Position numbers and translations under genes: made by a program. Below, piece by piece: positions 49,419 through 58,424 of a stretch of DNA of 64,000 nucleotides. The DNA is taken from NCBI RefSeq assembly GCF_026341275.1, contig NZ_JAIFZO010000002.1:4866118-4930117 (forward strand), written 5' to 3'. The DNA comes from Streptomyces ortus (GTDB taxonomy: Bacteria > Actinomycetota > Actinomycetes > Streptomycetales > Streptomycetaceae). Within the stretch, counting starts at the first letter, position 1; each line of letters begins with the position of its first letter. Under the pieces are notes generated by a model. It had not been told where the DNA came from, did no database searches, and saw only the letters and a list, made by a program, of their open reading frames with translations.

Positions 49419-50300
49419 GTGGACAATTCTCCTGAGTCTCCCGAGGGGCGTCCCGACGCCCGCCGCTCACGGCCGCGCGTCGGCCACATCCAGTTCCTGA
49501 ACTGCCTGCCCCTGTACTGGGGGCTCGCGAGAACGGGCACGCTGCTCGACTTCGAGCTCACCAAGGACACCCCGGAGAAGCTCAGCGAGAAGCTCGTACG
49601 GGGCGATCTCGACATCGGGCCCATCACCCTCGTCGAGTTCCTCAAGCACGCCGACGAGCTGGTCGCCTTCCCCGACATCGCGGTCGGCTGCGACGGCCCC
49701 GTGATGTCCTGCGTGATCGTCTCCCAGGTCCCCCTGGAAGAGCTGGACGGCGCCCGGGTCGCCCTCGGCTCGACCTCGCGTACGTCCGTACGCCTCGCGC
49801 AGCTCCTCCTGTCGGAGCGGTACGGGGTCGAGCCGTCCTACTACACCTGCCCGCCCGACCTCAGCCTGATGATGCAGGAGGCCGACGCGGCGGTGCTGAT
49901 CGGCGACGCCGCCCTGCGCGCCAACCTGCTGGACGGCCCGCGCTACGGCCTCCAGGTGCACGACCTCGGCGCCCTCTGGAAGGAGTGGACGGGCCTGCCC
50001 TTCGTCTTCGCGGTCTGGGCCGCCCGCCGCGACTACCTGGAGCGCGAACCGGCCCTCACGCGCAAGGTGCACGAGGCGTTCCTCGCCTCCCGCGACCTGT
50101 CCCTGGAGGAGGTCGGCAAGGTCGCCGAGCAGGCGGCCCGCTGGGAGGCCTTCGACGAGGACGTCCTGGAGCGCTACTTCACGACGCTCGACTTCCGCTT
50201 CGGCGCACCGCAGCTGGAGGCGGTCACGGAGTTCGCGCGCCGAGTGGGACCGACGACCGGCTTCGCGGCGGACGTGCGGGTCGAGCTGCTGGAGCCCTGA
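49419..50300 (+). CDS. mqnA: Chorismate dehydratase, first enzyme of the futalosine menaquinone pathway
   Basis: 293 residues, GTG start. It converts chorismate to 3-enolpyruvylbenzoate. MqnA features: RVGHIQFLNCLPLYWGL at the front of a periplasmic-binding-protein fold, KLVRGDLDIGPITLVEFLKH, ALGSTSRTSVRLAQLLL (substrate loop), and AVLIGDAALRAN. The first ~17 residues (DNSPESPEGRPDARRSRP) are a disordered tail. It lies about 9 kb from mqnE, separated by fatty-acid genes and csp. The window therefore holds mqnA, mqnE, mqnL, mqnP and mqnM but not mqnB, mqnC or mqnD. Confidence 0.94.
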   Translation: MDNSPESPEGRPDARRSRPRVGHIQFLNCLPLYWGLARTGTLLDFELTKDTPEKLSEKLVRGDLDIGPITLVEFLKHADELVAFPDIAVGCDGPVMSCVIVSQVPLEELDGARVALGSTSRTSVRLAQLLLSERYGVEPSYYTCPPDLSLMMQEADAAVLIGDAALRANLLDGPRYGLQVHDLGALWKEWTGLPFVFAVWAARRDYLEREPALTRKVHEAFLASRDLSLEEVGKVAEQAARWEAFDEDVLERYFTTLDFRFGAPQLEAVTEFARRVGPTTGFAADVRVELLEP

Positions 50301-50469
50301 GCCGCCCGGCCCCGGGTCCGCGGGGCGCGCGGCACTACCCTGCTGGTGGAGTGCGTAGGGGCCGTCCGGGGGACGACAGACATACGCACACGGGTCTACG
50401 GGGCCACGAGTTCATGCGGCTACGGGTCCATGGGGCTGTGGGCCCACAGGGGACGGGGAGGTGCGGCGC

Positions 50470-52278
50470 ATGAGGCCGCTCGATGTCGGTGAACCCACCA
50501 CCGTGGGGCCCTACCGGCTGCTCGGCCGGCTCGGCTCCGGCGGGATGGGCCGCGTGTACCTGGGCCGCAGCGCGGGCGGCCGTACCGTCGCGGTCAAGAT
50601 CGTGCACCCGCACTTCGCGCTCGACGACGAGTTCCGCGCCCGGTTCCGCCGCGAGGTGGAGGCGGCACGGCGGGTGGGCGGCGCGTACACGGCCCCGGTC
50701 CTCGACGCCGACCCGGACGCCCCGGTCCCGTGGGTGGCGACCGGTTACGCCGCGGGCCCCACGCTGACCGCCGCGGTCACCGACACGGGCGCCCTCGCGG
50801 ACCACTCGGTACGCGTCCTCGGCGCCGGCCTCGCCGAGGCGCTGGCGGCGGTGCACGGCCTGGGCCTGGTCCACCGCGACGTCAAGCCGTCGAACGTGCT
50901 GCTGACCCTCGACGGACCCCTGCTCATCGACTTCGGCATCGCCCGCGCGACCGACGGCACGGCGTCCCTCACCGCGACGGGCGCCTCCATCGGCTCGCCC
51001 GGCTACATGGCACCCGAGCAGATCCTCGGCAAGGGCGTCACCGGCGCGGCCGACGTCTTCTCGCTCGGCGCGGTAATGGCGTACGCGGCGACGGGCTCGT
51101 CCCCGTTCCCCGGCGACTCCTCGGCCGCCCTGCTCTACAAGGTGGTCCACGAGGAGCCGCAACTGGGCGCGCTCTCCGGCGAGTTGCGGGAGACGGTGGC
51201 GGGGTGCCTCGCCAAGGACCCGGCCGCGCGCCCGTCCCCGGAGGCCCTCGTCGGCGCACTGGCCCCGGAGGGCACGGCCCGGCTGGTGGCGGCGGGATGG
51301 CTGCCGGGCCCCCTGGTGGAACAGGTCAGCCGCAGCGCCGTACGCCTGCTGAACCTGGAGGTGGCGGACGGGGCGGCGGAGGCGACGCCGTCGGGGGTGG
51401 TGGGGTTCAGCAGCCCTTCGGTGGGGAGTCCCCCGGCGACTGCGGGGGAGGGGAATCCGCCTGGGGCTGGGGCTGGGGCTGGGGCTGCGGGTGCGGCTCC
51501 GGGGGAGGGGCCACAAGGGGTCTTCGGCCCGCCGGACCCCTCCTACGCGTCCTACTCCTCGCTCTCTCCCTCCCCCTCCCTTCCACCCTCCCCGTACTCG
51601 CCGTACGCTCCAGCCCTCGACTCCGACCGCCACCCCGTCCCTGTCCCTGTCCCCGACGCCGTCCCGGGCAAGGTGTCCGTCAGTGTGGCCGCGACCTCCG
51701 CTCCGGGGGCGGGCGGCCGGGGCCGGAAGCTGAGTTGCACGGTCGCCCTCGCGGTGGCCGGGGCGCTGGCGGCGGTGACGTTCGGCTCGGTGTTCGTGTT
51801 CGACTTGCTGCCGGGTACCGGCGCGGACGGCAACGACGACTCGGGGGCGGCCGACCGGCCGCCCGCGGCCAGCACCACCCCCAGCACCGTCCCCACCGAC
51901 GGCGGTCCCACCGACGGCGGGGGCAGCACGGTACCCACGTCGTACCTCGGCACCTGGGAGGGCGACGGCTTCGCCCTCGACGGCAAGCTCCCCATGGGCA
52001 CGTTCCGGGTCACGGTCCGCCAGGCCGAGAAGGGCGAGCGGCTCGGCACGTTCCGCCAGACCGACCTCATCGGCGGTACCTGCGACACCGACCTCTACCT
52101 CAAGAAGGTGACGGCCGGCCGGCTGATCGCTACGAGCGTGGCCAAGCCGTCCACCACGTCCGAGTGCACGACGGGCCGCCACGAGGTCCGGCTGATCCCC
52201 GTCGGCGACGACCTGCGCTACGAGACGGACAACGCGAAGGCGGGGGATCCGGTGGCCCGGATGTCGAAGGTCGGGTAG
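50470..52278 (+). CDS. Membrane-anchored Ser/Thr protein kinase
   Basis: 602 residues from ATG 50470, eight bases past GGGGAGG. An N-terminal Hanks kinase: GRLGSGGMGRVYLG, VAVKIV (ATP Lys), HRDVKPSNVLL, DFGIA and GSPGYMAPEQ. Then comes a ~150-residue Pro/Gly/Ser/Ala-rich juxtamembrane part, coded partly by GGGGCT tandem repeats (51462-51490). One helix follows (VALAVAGALAAVTFGSVFVF), then an exterior domain of ~150 residues with strands TYLGTWEGD-type and a Cys pair. It lacks PASTA repeats. The next large gene encodes an FHA-bearing secretion ATPase, so the kinase may phosphorylate partners that the FHA domain reads; this is inference. Confidence 0.92.
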   Translation: MRPLDVGEPTTVGPYRLLGRLGSGGMGRVYLGRSAGGRTVAVKIVHPHFALDDEFRARFRREVEAARRVGGAYTAPVLDADPDAPVPWVATGYAAGPTLTAAVTDTGALADHSVRVLGAGLAEALAAVHGLGLVHRDVKPSNVLLTLDGPLLIDFGIARATDGTASLTATGASIGSPGYMAPEQILGKGVTGAADVFSLGAVMAYAATGSSPFPGDSSAALLYKVVHEEPQLGALSGELRETVAGCLAKDPAARPSPEALVGALAPEGTARLVAAGWLPGPLVEQVSRSAVRLLNLEVADGAAEATPSGVVGFSSPSVGSPPATAGEGNPPGAGAGAGAAGAAPGEGPQGVFGPPDPSYASYSSLSPSPSLPPSPYSPYAPALDSDRHPVPVPVPDAVPGKVSVSVAATSAPGAGGRGRKLSCTVALAVAGALAAVTFGSVFVFDLLPGTGADGNDDSGAADRPPAASTTPSTVPTDGGPTDGGGSTVPTSYLGTWEGDGFALDGKLPMGTFRVTVRQAEKGERLGTFRQTDLIGGTCDTDLYLKKVTAGRLIATSVAKPSTTSECTTGRHEVRLIPVGDDLRYETDNAKAGDPVARMSKVG

Positions 52279-52464
52279 CGGTCGGGCCGGGGGCGGGCGG
52301 GGCGGGTCCGATCAACCGCCCGTCCCCTCCCCGCCTTCCCGTCTTCCCACTTCCCTGCCTCCCCGCGCGTCCCGCCCGCCCCGGCGATTACTACTGTGTC
52401 TCCGACAGCCGGCACTCACGACGCTCCCGGCGCCTCGGAGGACCGGCGGACCCGAGCGATTGCG

Positions 52465-52932
52465 ATGATCAGCATGTCTGCAGATTCGACGTCGGCGTCA
52501 GCGTACGAAGTCCCGTACACCTGGACGCCTTTTCAGCTGCTCAGCGGTGCGTGGGCGAAGCGGCTCGTCGCGTTCCGCGTCGACGAGAGCGGAGTGACCC
52601 TGGGGGGTGCCCCCGCCAGATACGCGAGCCAGACCGCCTTCGTCCCCTGGGCGGATGTCGAAGCGGTGGTGCTGTGGCAGCAGGAGACGACCGCGCCGAC
52701 GCCCATGCGCTACGTGGGTCTTCGCCGCCGCCCGGGCGCGCCCGCCCTGCCGGGGCCCAACTCCGCGCTGACCCGGGAGCAGACCGGCCGGCTCGCGGCC
52801 CACGTCGATCACGAGGTCTTCCTGGCGAGCAGGCACATCAACCTGTGGACCCTGGACCGCGAGCGCCTGGCCGAGGCCCTGCGCACGTTCGCTCCCGCGG
52901 TGGCGGTGGAGGAGAACGGCCGGCCCGGCTAG
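52465..52932 (+). CDS. Conserved small cytoplasmic protein between kinase and EssC-type ATPase
   Basis: 155 residues from ATG 52465; ATG 52474 or GTG 52396 are alternatives and no ribosome site is decisive. Sequence: PYTWTPFQLLSGAWAKRLVA, then RYASQTAFVPWADVEAVVLWQQ, with the PH-like strand pattern, then LRRRPGAPALPG and a helical end LTREQTGRLAAHVDHEV ... AEALRTFAPAVAVE. No membrane helix or signal. I do not recognise a family; the pattern recalls PH-like (bPH) domains. Its position between the kinase and the secretion motor suggests an accessory role. Confidence 0.75.
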   Translation: MISMSADSTSASAYEVPYTWTPFQLLSGAWAKRLVAFRVDESGVTLGGAPARYASQTAFVPWADVEAVVLWQQETTAPTPMRYVGLRRRPGAPALPGPNSALTREQTGRLAAHVDHEVFLASRHINLWTLDRERLAEALRTFAPAVAVEENGRPG

Positions 52933-53051
52933 TCCTCCCCGGAATGTGCACAGACGAGCCACCCGAACGGCTGAGCAGTGCGAGCTAGGCTCTGGACTGC
53001 GTATTTTCAGATCTTGACCTGCAGGATCCCAAGGGGAGGGGACACGTCCCG

Positions 53052-56000
53052 ATGAGAGTGCGGGCGACCGTGGTCCGGGAAGGAGCCGCACCGCAGGACG
53101 CGGTCATCAACGTCGACGACGGTACGACCGCGGCCGAAGTCGCCGCGGCGGTGGAGCGGCTCCGGGTGCGGGGCGGCCCCGCGTCGTTCGCGGCTCAAGG
53201 GGTGGTGACACCCCTGCCCGGCCAAGCCCCCTCGTGGCAGCGGCCCGCCGCCGCGGCCGGCCTGTGGGTGGACGGCAGGCTCTGCGATCCGGAGGCGAGG
53301 ATCGGGGGCGCGCTGCGGGACGGCGTGCGCCTCACCACCGACCCGTCCGTCGGCCCGTTCATGGTCAACGGCGAACCCATCGGCAGGTACGAGGTCACGG
53401 TCAGCGGAGGCGCCGGGGCCGGCCGAGTGGCGCGGCTTTCCGCCGGGGTCAGCACGATCGGCTCCGCACCCACCGCCACGCTCTCCGTCGAGGACCCCTA
53501 CCTGGCACAGCTGGCGGCGCGCGTGAGCGTCGACGTCAAGGGCCGGGTGGAGATCGCTCCGTACGACGGCGCCGAACTGTTCCTGGACGACGAGCCGGTG
53601 TCCGCTCCGCGGGAGTGGCAGCCCGGTGTCCTGCTGAAGTCCGGCGAATCGCTGTTCAGCCTCTCCGAGGTCGGCGAGCCCGACGCCCACCTCTCCCCGG
53701 CGGGAGCGGGCGGTCTCGCCTACAACCGCCCTCCGCGCCTGACCTCGCCCCGGGCCAACCCGCGACTTGTCGTCCCCGCACCGCCGAAGAAGGACGAGGC
53801 GCAGCGGTTCCAGCTCATCTCGGCGATCCTCCCCCTCTTCTTCGGGGTGGGCATGTACTTCGTCACCAAGATGATCTACATGCTGCTGTTCTGCCTTCTG
53901 TCGCCCCTCATGATCTTCGGCCAGTGGGTCAGCGACCGGCGCCACGGCAAGAAGAAGTACCGGGCGGCCATGAAGGAGTACCGGCAGGCCAAGGCCGAGC
54001 ACGAGGCCGAGGTCGAGCGGCTGAGCGAGCTCGACCAGCGCCGCAGGCGCGAGGCCTACCCGGATCCGGGCCAGCTCCTGCTGTTCGCCACCGGCCCGCG
54101 GCGGCGCCTGTGGGAGCGGCGGATCACCGACCCGGACGCGATGCACCTGCGGGTCGGCTTCAGCGACCTCCGGGCCGAGATCGACGTCGCCAACGCCCGC
54201 AACGCAAGCTCTGACGCGGAGGACCCTGAACCTCCGGTGGTCACCAACGTGCCGCTGACCCTGCCGTTCGCGGAGCTCGGAGTGGTCGGCATCGCGGGGG
54301 ACAGGGCGCGGGCGGTGGCCAGCGCCCGCTGGATGACCGCCCAGGCGGCCGTGCTGCACAGCCCCCGCGACCTCTCCCTGGTGGTGCTCTCCTCGGCGGC
54401 CGACGCGGAGCAGAACTGGAGCTGGGCGCAGTGGCTGCCGCACACGAGCCCGCAGCAGGGCCAGAACTGCGTCGCCCTGATGGGCACCGACGCCGAGTCC
54501 ATCTCGCGCAGGGTCACCGAACTCCTCGCCGAACTCACCAGACGGCAGGCGGTCGCCAAGGAGAACGGCGGCCTCAACGCGCTCCGTCCCGACGCACAGG
54601 TACTGCTCGTCCTCGACGGCGCCCGGCTGCTGCGCAGGGTGCCCGGTGTGCCCCAGCTGCTCCAGGAGGGGCCGGCCCACGGGATCTTCGCGCTCTGCGT
54701 GGACGAGGACGAACGCCTTCTGCCGGAGGAGTGCCGCACAGCGATCTGCTGGACCCTGGAGTCGGCCACCAGGGTTCACCTTCGCGGGTACGGGTACGAG
54801 GCCGCCGGCGACGTACTGGCGGACCAGGTCTCCATCGCCTGGTGCGAACGAACGGCCCGCGCTCTGGCGCCCGTGGTGGACGTGAGCCGTGACGACGCCG
54901 ACAGCGCGCTGCCCACCGCGGCCCGCCTGCTCGATCTGCTGGAGATGCCCAACCCCACCGGCGCCGACATCGCGAGGATCTGGCAGCGCGGCGGGGCGAC
55001 GACAGCCGCACCGATCGGACTGGCCGCCGACGGACCCTTCGTCCTGGACATCCGGCGGGACGGACCGCACGCTCTGATCGCCGGCACGACCGGCGCCGGT
55101 AAGTCGGAGCTGCTGCAGACCATCATCGCCTCGCTGGCCGTGGGCAACACCCCGGACGCCCTCAACTTCGTACTGATCGACTACAAGGGCGGCAGCGCCT
55201 TCCAGGACTGCGCGCGGCTGCCGCACACCGTCGGCATGGTGAGCGACCTCGACGCCCATCTGACGGAGCGCGCGCTCGCCTCGCTCGCCGCTGAGCTCCG
55301 GCGCCGGGAGGAGATCCTCTTCCACGCCGAGACCAAGGACATCGAGGACTACAACGACGCCCGCAGGCTGCGGCCCGACCTCGAGCCCATGCCGCGGCTC
55401 ATGCTGGTCATCGACGAGTTCGCCTCGCTGGTCGCGGAGCTGCCCGACTTCATCGCCGGTCTGGTGGACATCGCGAGGCGTGGCCGGTCGCTGGGCGTGC
55501 ACCTCCTGCTGGCCACCCAGCGCCCGGCGGGTGTGGTCAGCCAGGACATCCGGGCCAACACCAACCTTCGTATCGCGCTGCGCGTCACCAACGGGGAGGA
55601 GTCGCGCGACGTCATCGACGCCCCCGACTCGGGCAACATCTCGAAGGCGACACCGGGCCGCTGCTACGTACGGTCCGGCGCCCAGTCACTCATCGGTGTG
55701 CAGTCCGCGCGTATCGGTGGACGGCGGCCCGGCCACGACACGGCACCCCAGGTCACCCTGAACTTCCTGGACTGGGTGGCCTACGGGCATCCGCCGCCGC
55801 GAGCCGCCCAGGCGGACGGCGACGACGGCACGATGGTCACGGACCTGGCCGTGCTGGTGGAGGCCATCGGCGCGGGGGCGCAGCAACTCGGCTGCGCGCA
55901 GCCCCGCAGCCCGTGGCTGCCGCCGATCCCCGCGCAGGTCCTGAACTCCGAGCTGCCCGCACTGCCCGAGGCCGGACCCGGCGCCGACACGGTCCGCCCC

Positions 56001-57506
56001 GTGGCCTTCGGGCTCACCGACCTGCCGGCCCAGCAGGCCCGCGCGGCCCTCGCGCTCGACCTGGCCGACGGCGAGCATCTGATGATCGCGGGCGGCCCGC
56101 GCTCCGGGCGGTCGACCGCTCTGCGGACCATCGCGGGGGCCCTCGCGCAGAACTGCGCACCGAGCGACGTCCACATCTACGGAATCGACTGCGGGGCCAA
56201 CGCGCTGCTCCCGCTGACCAGCCTCCCGCACTGCGGTGCGGTCGTCACCCGGGACCAGACGGCCCGTGTCGACCGGCTGCTGGGACGTCTTCTCGACGAG
56301 GTCACGCGACGACAGATGTTCCTCGCGGAGAAGGGCCAGTCGAGCGCGGCCGAGCAGCGTGCCGCCGCGGCGCCCGAGGACCGGCTGCCCTGGATGGTCG
56401 TGCTGATCGACGGGTGGGACGCCTTCCGCCTGGCCTTCGAGAACTTCGACTACGGGCGTCTCGTCGAGGCGGCGAAGCGGCTGTTCCGCGAGGGTGCCGC
56501 CGTCGGGGTCAAGGTGGTCCTCGCCACCGACCGGAGCGGCCTCATGGGAGAGATCTCCAGCTCCTTCGCCGAGCGGCTCGTGCTGCGGCTCGCCGACCCG
56601 CAGGACTACTCGTTCGCGGGGATCACGCCGAAGGACGTACCCAAGGAGGTGCCGTCCGGCAGGGCCCTCAAGGGGACCGACGACGGGGTGCAGGAGAGCC
56701 AGATCGCGCTGCTCGCGGAGAACCCGAGCGGCCAGGCGCAGGTGGCGGCGCTGCAGGAGATCGCCCGGCTGGCGGCGCAGACCTGGGCCCGTCCGGCCCC
56801 GCACCAGCGGCCCATCCGGGTCGACGTGCTGCCCGCGCGGATCAAGGCCTCGGAGGCCATGGCGCTGCAGCCCGACTTCGTGCCGCCGTCGGACCTGTGG
56901 GCCCTCTTCGCGGCCGGCGGGGACGAACTGTCGCCGCTCGGCATGGACCTGGAGGAGGCGGGGCCCGGCTTCGTCATCTCGGGACCGCCGAAGTCGGGAC
57001 GTTCAAGCACCCTGGTGGTGGCGGCGATGTCCCTGCTGAGCCGCGGCACCGAGGTCGTCCTGATCACGCCGAGGCGTTCACCCCTGCGGGACCTGGCCGC
57101 CGAGCCGGGTGTCCTCGGTTCGCTCGACAGCGAGGGCTCGGCGGACGAACTCACCGCGCTGACGAGCAGCGCGCGGGGGCCGTACGTCATCCTCGTCGAC
57201 GACGCCGAGCTGATCTACGACACCCCGCTCGACGAGGCGCTCGAGGAGGAACTGCGCCGCGGTATGGACGGGGGCCTGGGGCTGATCATGGCGGGCGCGG
57301 TCGACACGCTGTCCTCGCAGTACCGCGGTTCCGTGGTGCAGGCACGGCGTTCGCGCAACGGCCTGCTGCTCTCGCCGCAGGGCACGGCGGACGGCGAGAT
57401 GTTCAATATCCGCGTCTCGTCGAACAGCGGCGGCGGCCCGACCGGCCGCGGACTCTTCGTCCAGAGCGGGGAGGCCATGCCGGCGCAGGCGGTGCTGCCG
57501 GGCTAG
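53052..57506 (+). CDS. EssC-type type VII secretion ATPase (FtsK/SpoIIIE family)
   Basis: 1484 residues, close to the ~1480 of Firmicute EssC. Order: residues 1-~240 hold FHA-like modules (GRYEVTVSGGAGAGRVARLS, VEIAPYDGAELFLDDEPV). Two membrane helices at about 255-295 (ISAILPLFFGVGMYFV, MLLFCLLSPLMIFGQWV) are followed by a basic/acidic linker. Then come three FtsK-like motors. Motor 1 has Walker A GTTGAGKS (678-685) and Walker B LMLVIDEFAS (Asp788-Glu789). Motors 2 and 3 have GGPRSGRST (1014-) and GPPKSGRSS (1311-), each with Arg in place of the Walker A Lys. It should energise export of WXG100 proteins, three of which are encoded within 6 kb. EccB, EccD, EccE and mycosin genes are not in view. 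Confidence 0.93.
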   Translation: MRVRATVVREGAAPQDAVINVDDGTTAAEVAAAVERLRVRGGPASFAAQGVVTPLPGQAPSWQRPAAAAGLWVDGRLCDPEARIGGALRDGVRLTTDPSVGPFMVNGEPIGRYEVTVSGGAGAGRVARLSAGVSTIGSAPTATLSVEDPYLAQLAARVSVDVKGRVEIAPYDGAELFLDDEPVSAPREWQPGVLLKSGESLFSLSEVGEPDAHLSPAGAGGLAYNRPPRLTSPRANPRLVVPAPPKKDEAQRFQLISAILPLFFGVGMYFVTKMIYMLLFCLLSPLMIFGQWVSDRRHGKKKYRAAMKEYRQAKAEHEAEVERLSELDQRRRREAYPDPGQLLLFATGPRRRLWERRITDPDAMHLRVGFSDLRAEIDVANARNASSDAEDPEPPVVTNVPLTLPFAELGVVGIAGDRARAVASARWMTAQAAVLHSPRDLSLVVLSSAADAEQNWSWAQWLPHTSPQQGQNCVALMGTDAESISRRVTELLAELTRRQAVAKENGGLNALRPDAQVLLVLDGARLLRRVPGVPQLLQEGPAHGIFALCVDEDERLLPEECRTAICWTLESATRVHLRGYGYEAAGDVLADQVSIAWCERTARALAPVVDVSRDDADSALPTAARLLDLLEMPNPTGADIARIWQRGGATTAAPIGLAADGPFVLDIRRDGPHALIAGTTGAGKSELLQTIIASLAVGNTPDALNFVLIDYKGGSAFQDCARLPHTVGMVSDLDAHLTERALASLAAELRRREEILFHAETKDIEDYNDARRLRPDLEPMPRLMLVIDEFASLVAELPDFIAGLVDIARRGRSLGVHLLLATQRPAGVVSQDIRANTNLRIALRVTNGEESRDVIDAPDSGNISKATPGRCYVRSGAQSLIGVQSARIGGRRPGHDTAPQVTLNFLDWVAYGHPPPRAAQADGDDGTMVTDLAVLVEAIGAGAQQLGCAQPRSPWLPPIPAQVLNSELPALPEAGPGADTVRPVAFGLTDLPAQQARAALALDLADGEHLMIAGGPRSGRSTALRTIAGALAQNCAPSDVHIYGIDCGANALLPLTSLPHCGAVVTRDQTARVDRLLGRLLDEVTRRQMFLAEKGQSSAAEQRAAAAPEDRLPWMVVLIDGWDAFRLAFENFDYGRLVEAAKRLFREGAAVGVKVVLATDRSGLMGEISSSFAERLVLRLADPQDYSFAGITPKDVPKEVPSGRALKGTDDGVQESQIALLAENPSGQAQVAALQEIARLAAQTWARPAPHQRPIRVDVLPARIKASEAMALQPDFVPPSDLWALFAAGGDELSPLGMDLEEAGPGFVISGPPKSGRSSTLVVAAMSLLSRGTEVVLITPRRSPLRDLAAEPGVLGSLDSEGSADELTALTSSARGPYVILVDDAELIYDTPLDEALEEELRRGMDGGLGLIMAGAVDTLSSQYRGSVVQARRSRNGLLLSPQGTADGEMFNIRVSSNSGGGPTGRGLFVQSGEAMPAQAVLPG

Positions 57507-57550
57507 CGGCGTCATTCTCGCTTGTTGCCGCGGATATGGACGACGGCGAA

Positions 57551-57594
57551 CGCATTCGGGCCGGGCAACTCGTAGGTTGCCCGGCCCGAATGCG
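57551..57594. terminator. Bidirectional terminator after the EssC-type gene
   Basis: Perfect 19-bp stem, arms CGCATTCGGGCCGGGCAAC (57551-57569) and its complement (57576-57594), loop TCGTAG. It separates convergent genes with stops at 57506 and 57643. Confidence 0.92.
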
Positions 57595-57642
57595 TGTGCC
57601 TGATGCGGGGTCGACTCCCCGTCATCAACGACCGTCGCTCAC

Positions 57643-57909
57643 CTAGTCGTTGATGGTGTCGTTCGCCTGGGCGGCGTCGCTGGTCTCCTTGCGGGCATTC
57701 TCGAGCGACGTGACAAAGTTCTGCAGCTGCGGCTTCAGCTTGTCCCATTCCTCCCGGAATCGGTTGGCTCGGCCGCCCTTCCAGAACTCCTCACTGTGAC
57801 TCGTGCCCGTGGAGATGGCACGGATCAGGTCGTCGAGGTTGCCGTGCTGAGTCTTGAAGGTGGTGGAAAGACTCCGGAGTCGTGTGGTATCTGCGCCCTT
57901 TAGCGTCAT
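57643..57909 (-). CDS. WXG100 family protein (EsxA-like)
   Basis: 88 residues from ATG 57909 behind GGGGAGG; a longer frame to 57987 has no ribosome site. Typical length for WXG100. Helix 1 is MTLKGADTTRLRSLSTTF ..., the turn W43-K-G45 in EEFWKGGRANRF, and helix 2 is REEWDKLKPQLQNFVTSLEN. Such proteins are dimeric helical hairpins exported by the EccC/EssC motor. It is a close paralogue of the 62.9 kb gene, sharing WKG followed by RFR-EW. It is convergent with the motor gene and diverges from the 58.1 kb gene. Confidence 0.9.
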   Translation of the reverse strand: MTLKGADTTRLRSLSTTFKTQHGNLDDLIRAISTGTSHSEEFWKGGRANRFREEWDKLKPQLQNFVTSLENARKETSDAAQANDTIND

Positions 57910-58097
57910 GACTGCCTCCCCGTGTATCGATAGCCAGACGAACCTTCCGTCCGCCGGACCCGATGCTATCGCAATGGGTGTAGCCACGTCATCGGCTCAA
58001 GGCTCCTTGCTTGCGGTGCTGCAAGCTCCTTATTGTTGGTTCCCTGTAGGCGACAAATATTTCCGAACTGCAACTTGATGCCGCACTGGAGGCGCAC

Positions 58098-58412
58098 GTG
58101 GGGGATACGAACGAGCAGCCGAAGGTCGATAACCCTTATCGAACCCAACTGGAGGCGTTGAAGAGCAATCTCGTCGAGGAGGTCAAAGAGCTCAAAAAAT
58201 GCCTTAAAACGGCATCTCAGGATGTTGGGGACAAAAAGAAATCCTGGGTCGGCAAGACGGCCAACAAATGGCACGACGAAATCGAGGGCAACCGCGGCCG
58301 CATGATCAGGGAGATCGACAAGCTGATCCCGGCGGTGCAACGGAGGATCGACTCCTTGCCGGAGAAGGTGACCGTGTCCGAGGCGAAGATGATGCGGCTG
58401 GACCTGCGCTGA
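58098..58412 (+). CDS. WXG100-like protein, longer type
   Basis: 104 residues, GTG 58098 with GGAGG upstream. Helical hairpin: EALKSNLVEEVKELKKCLKT, the turn W50-V-G52 in KKKSWVGKTANKWHDE, and a second helix MIREIDKLIPAVQRRIDSLP. A single Cys35 is unusual. It fits the WXG pattern but is more charged than the classical EsxA type, so it could be a chaperone or hetero-partner of the large protein that follows 91 bases on. The GC content drops visibly from here to about 62.4 kb. Confidence 0.8.
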   Translation: MGDTNEQPKVDNPYRTQLEALKSNLVEEVKELKKCLKTASQDVGDKKKSWVGKTANKWHDEIEGNRGRMIREIDKLIPAVQRRIDSLPEKVTVSEAKMMRLDLR

Positions 58413-58424
58413 CGGCGCGGACCG

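Noticed and set aside
53007..55502. An 831-codon antisense frame within the secretion ATPase gene
   Set aside because: Composition is typical of an antisense shadow; the sense strand holds Walker motifs and membrane helices.
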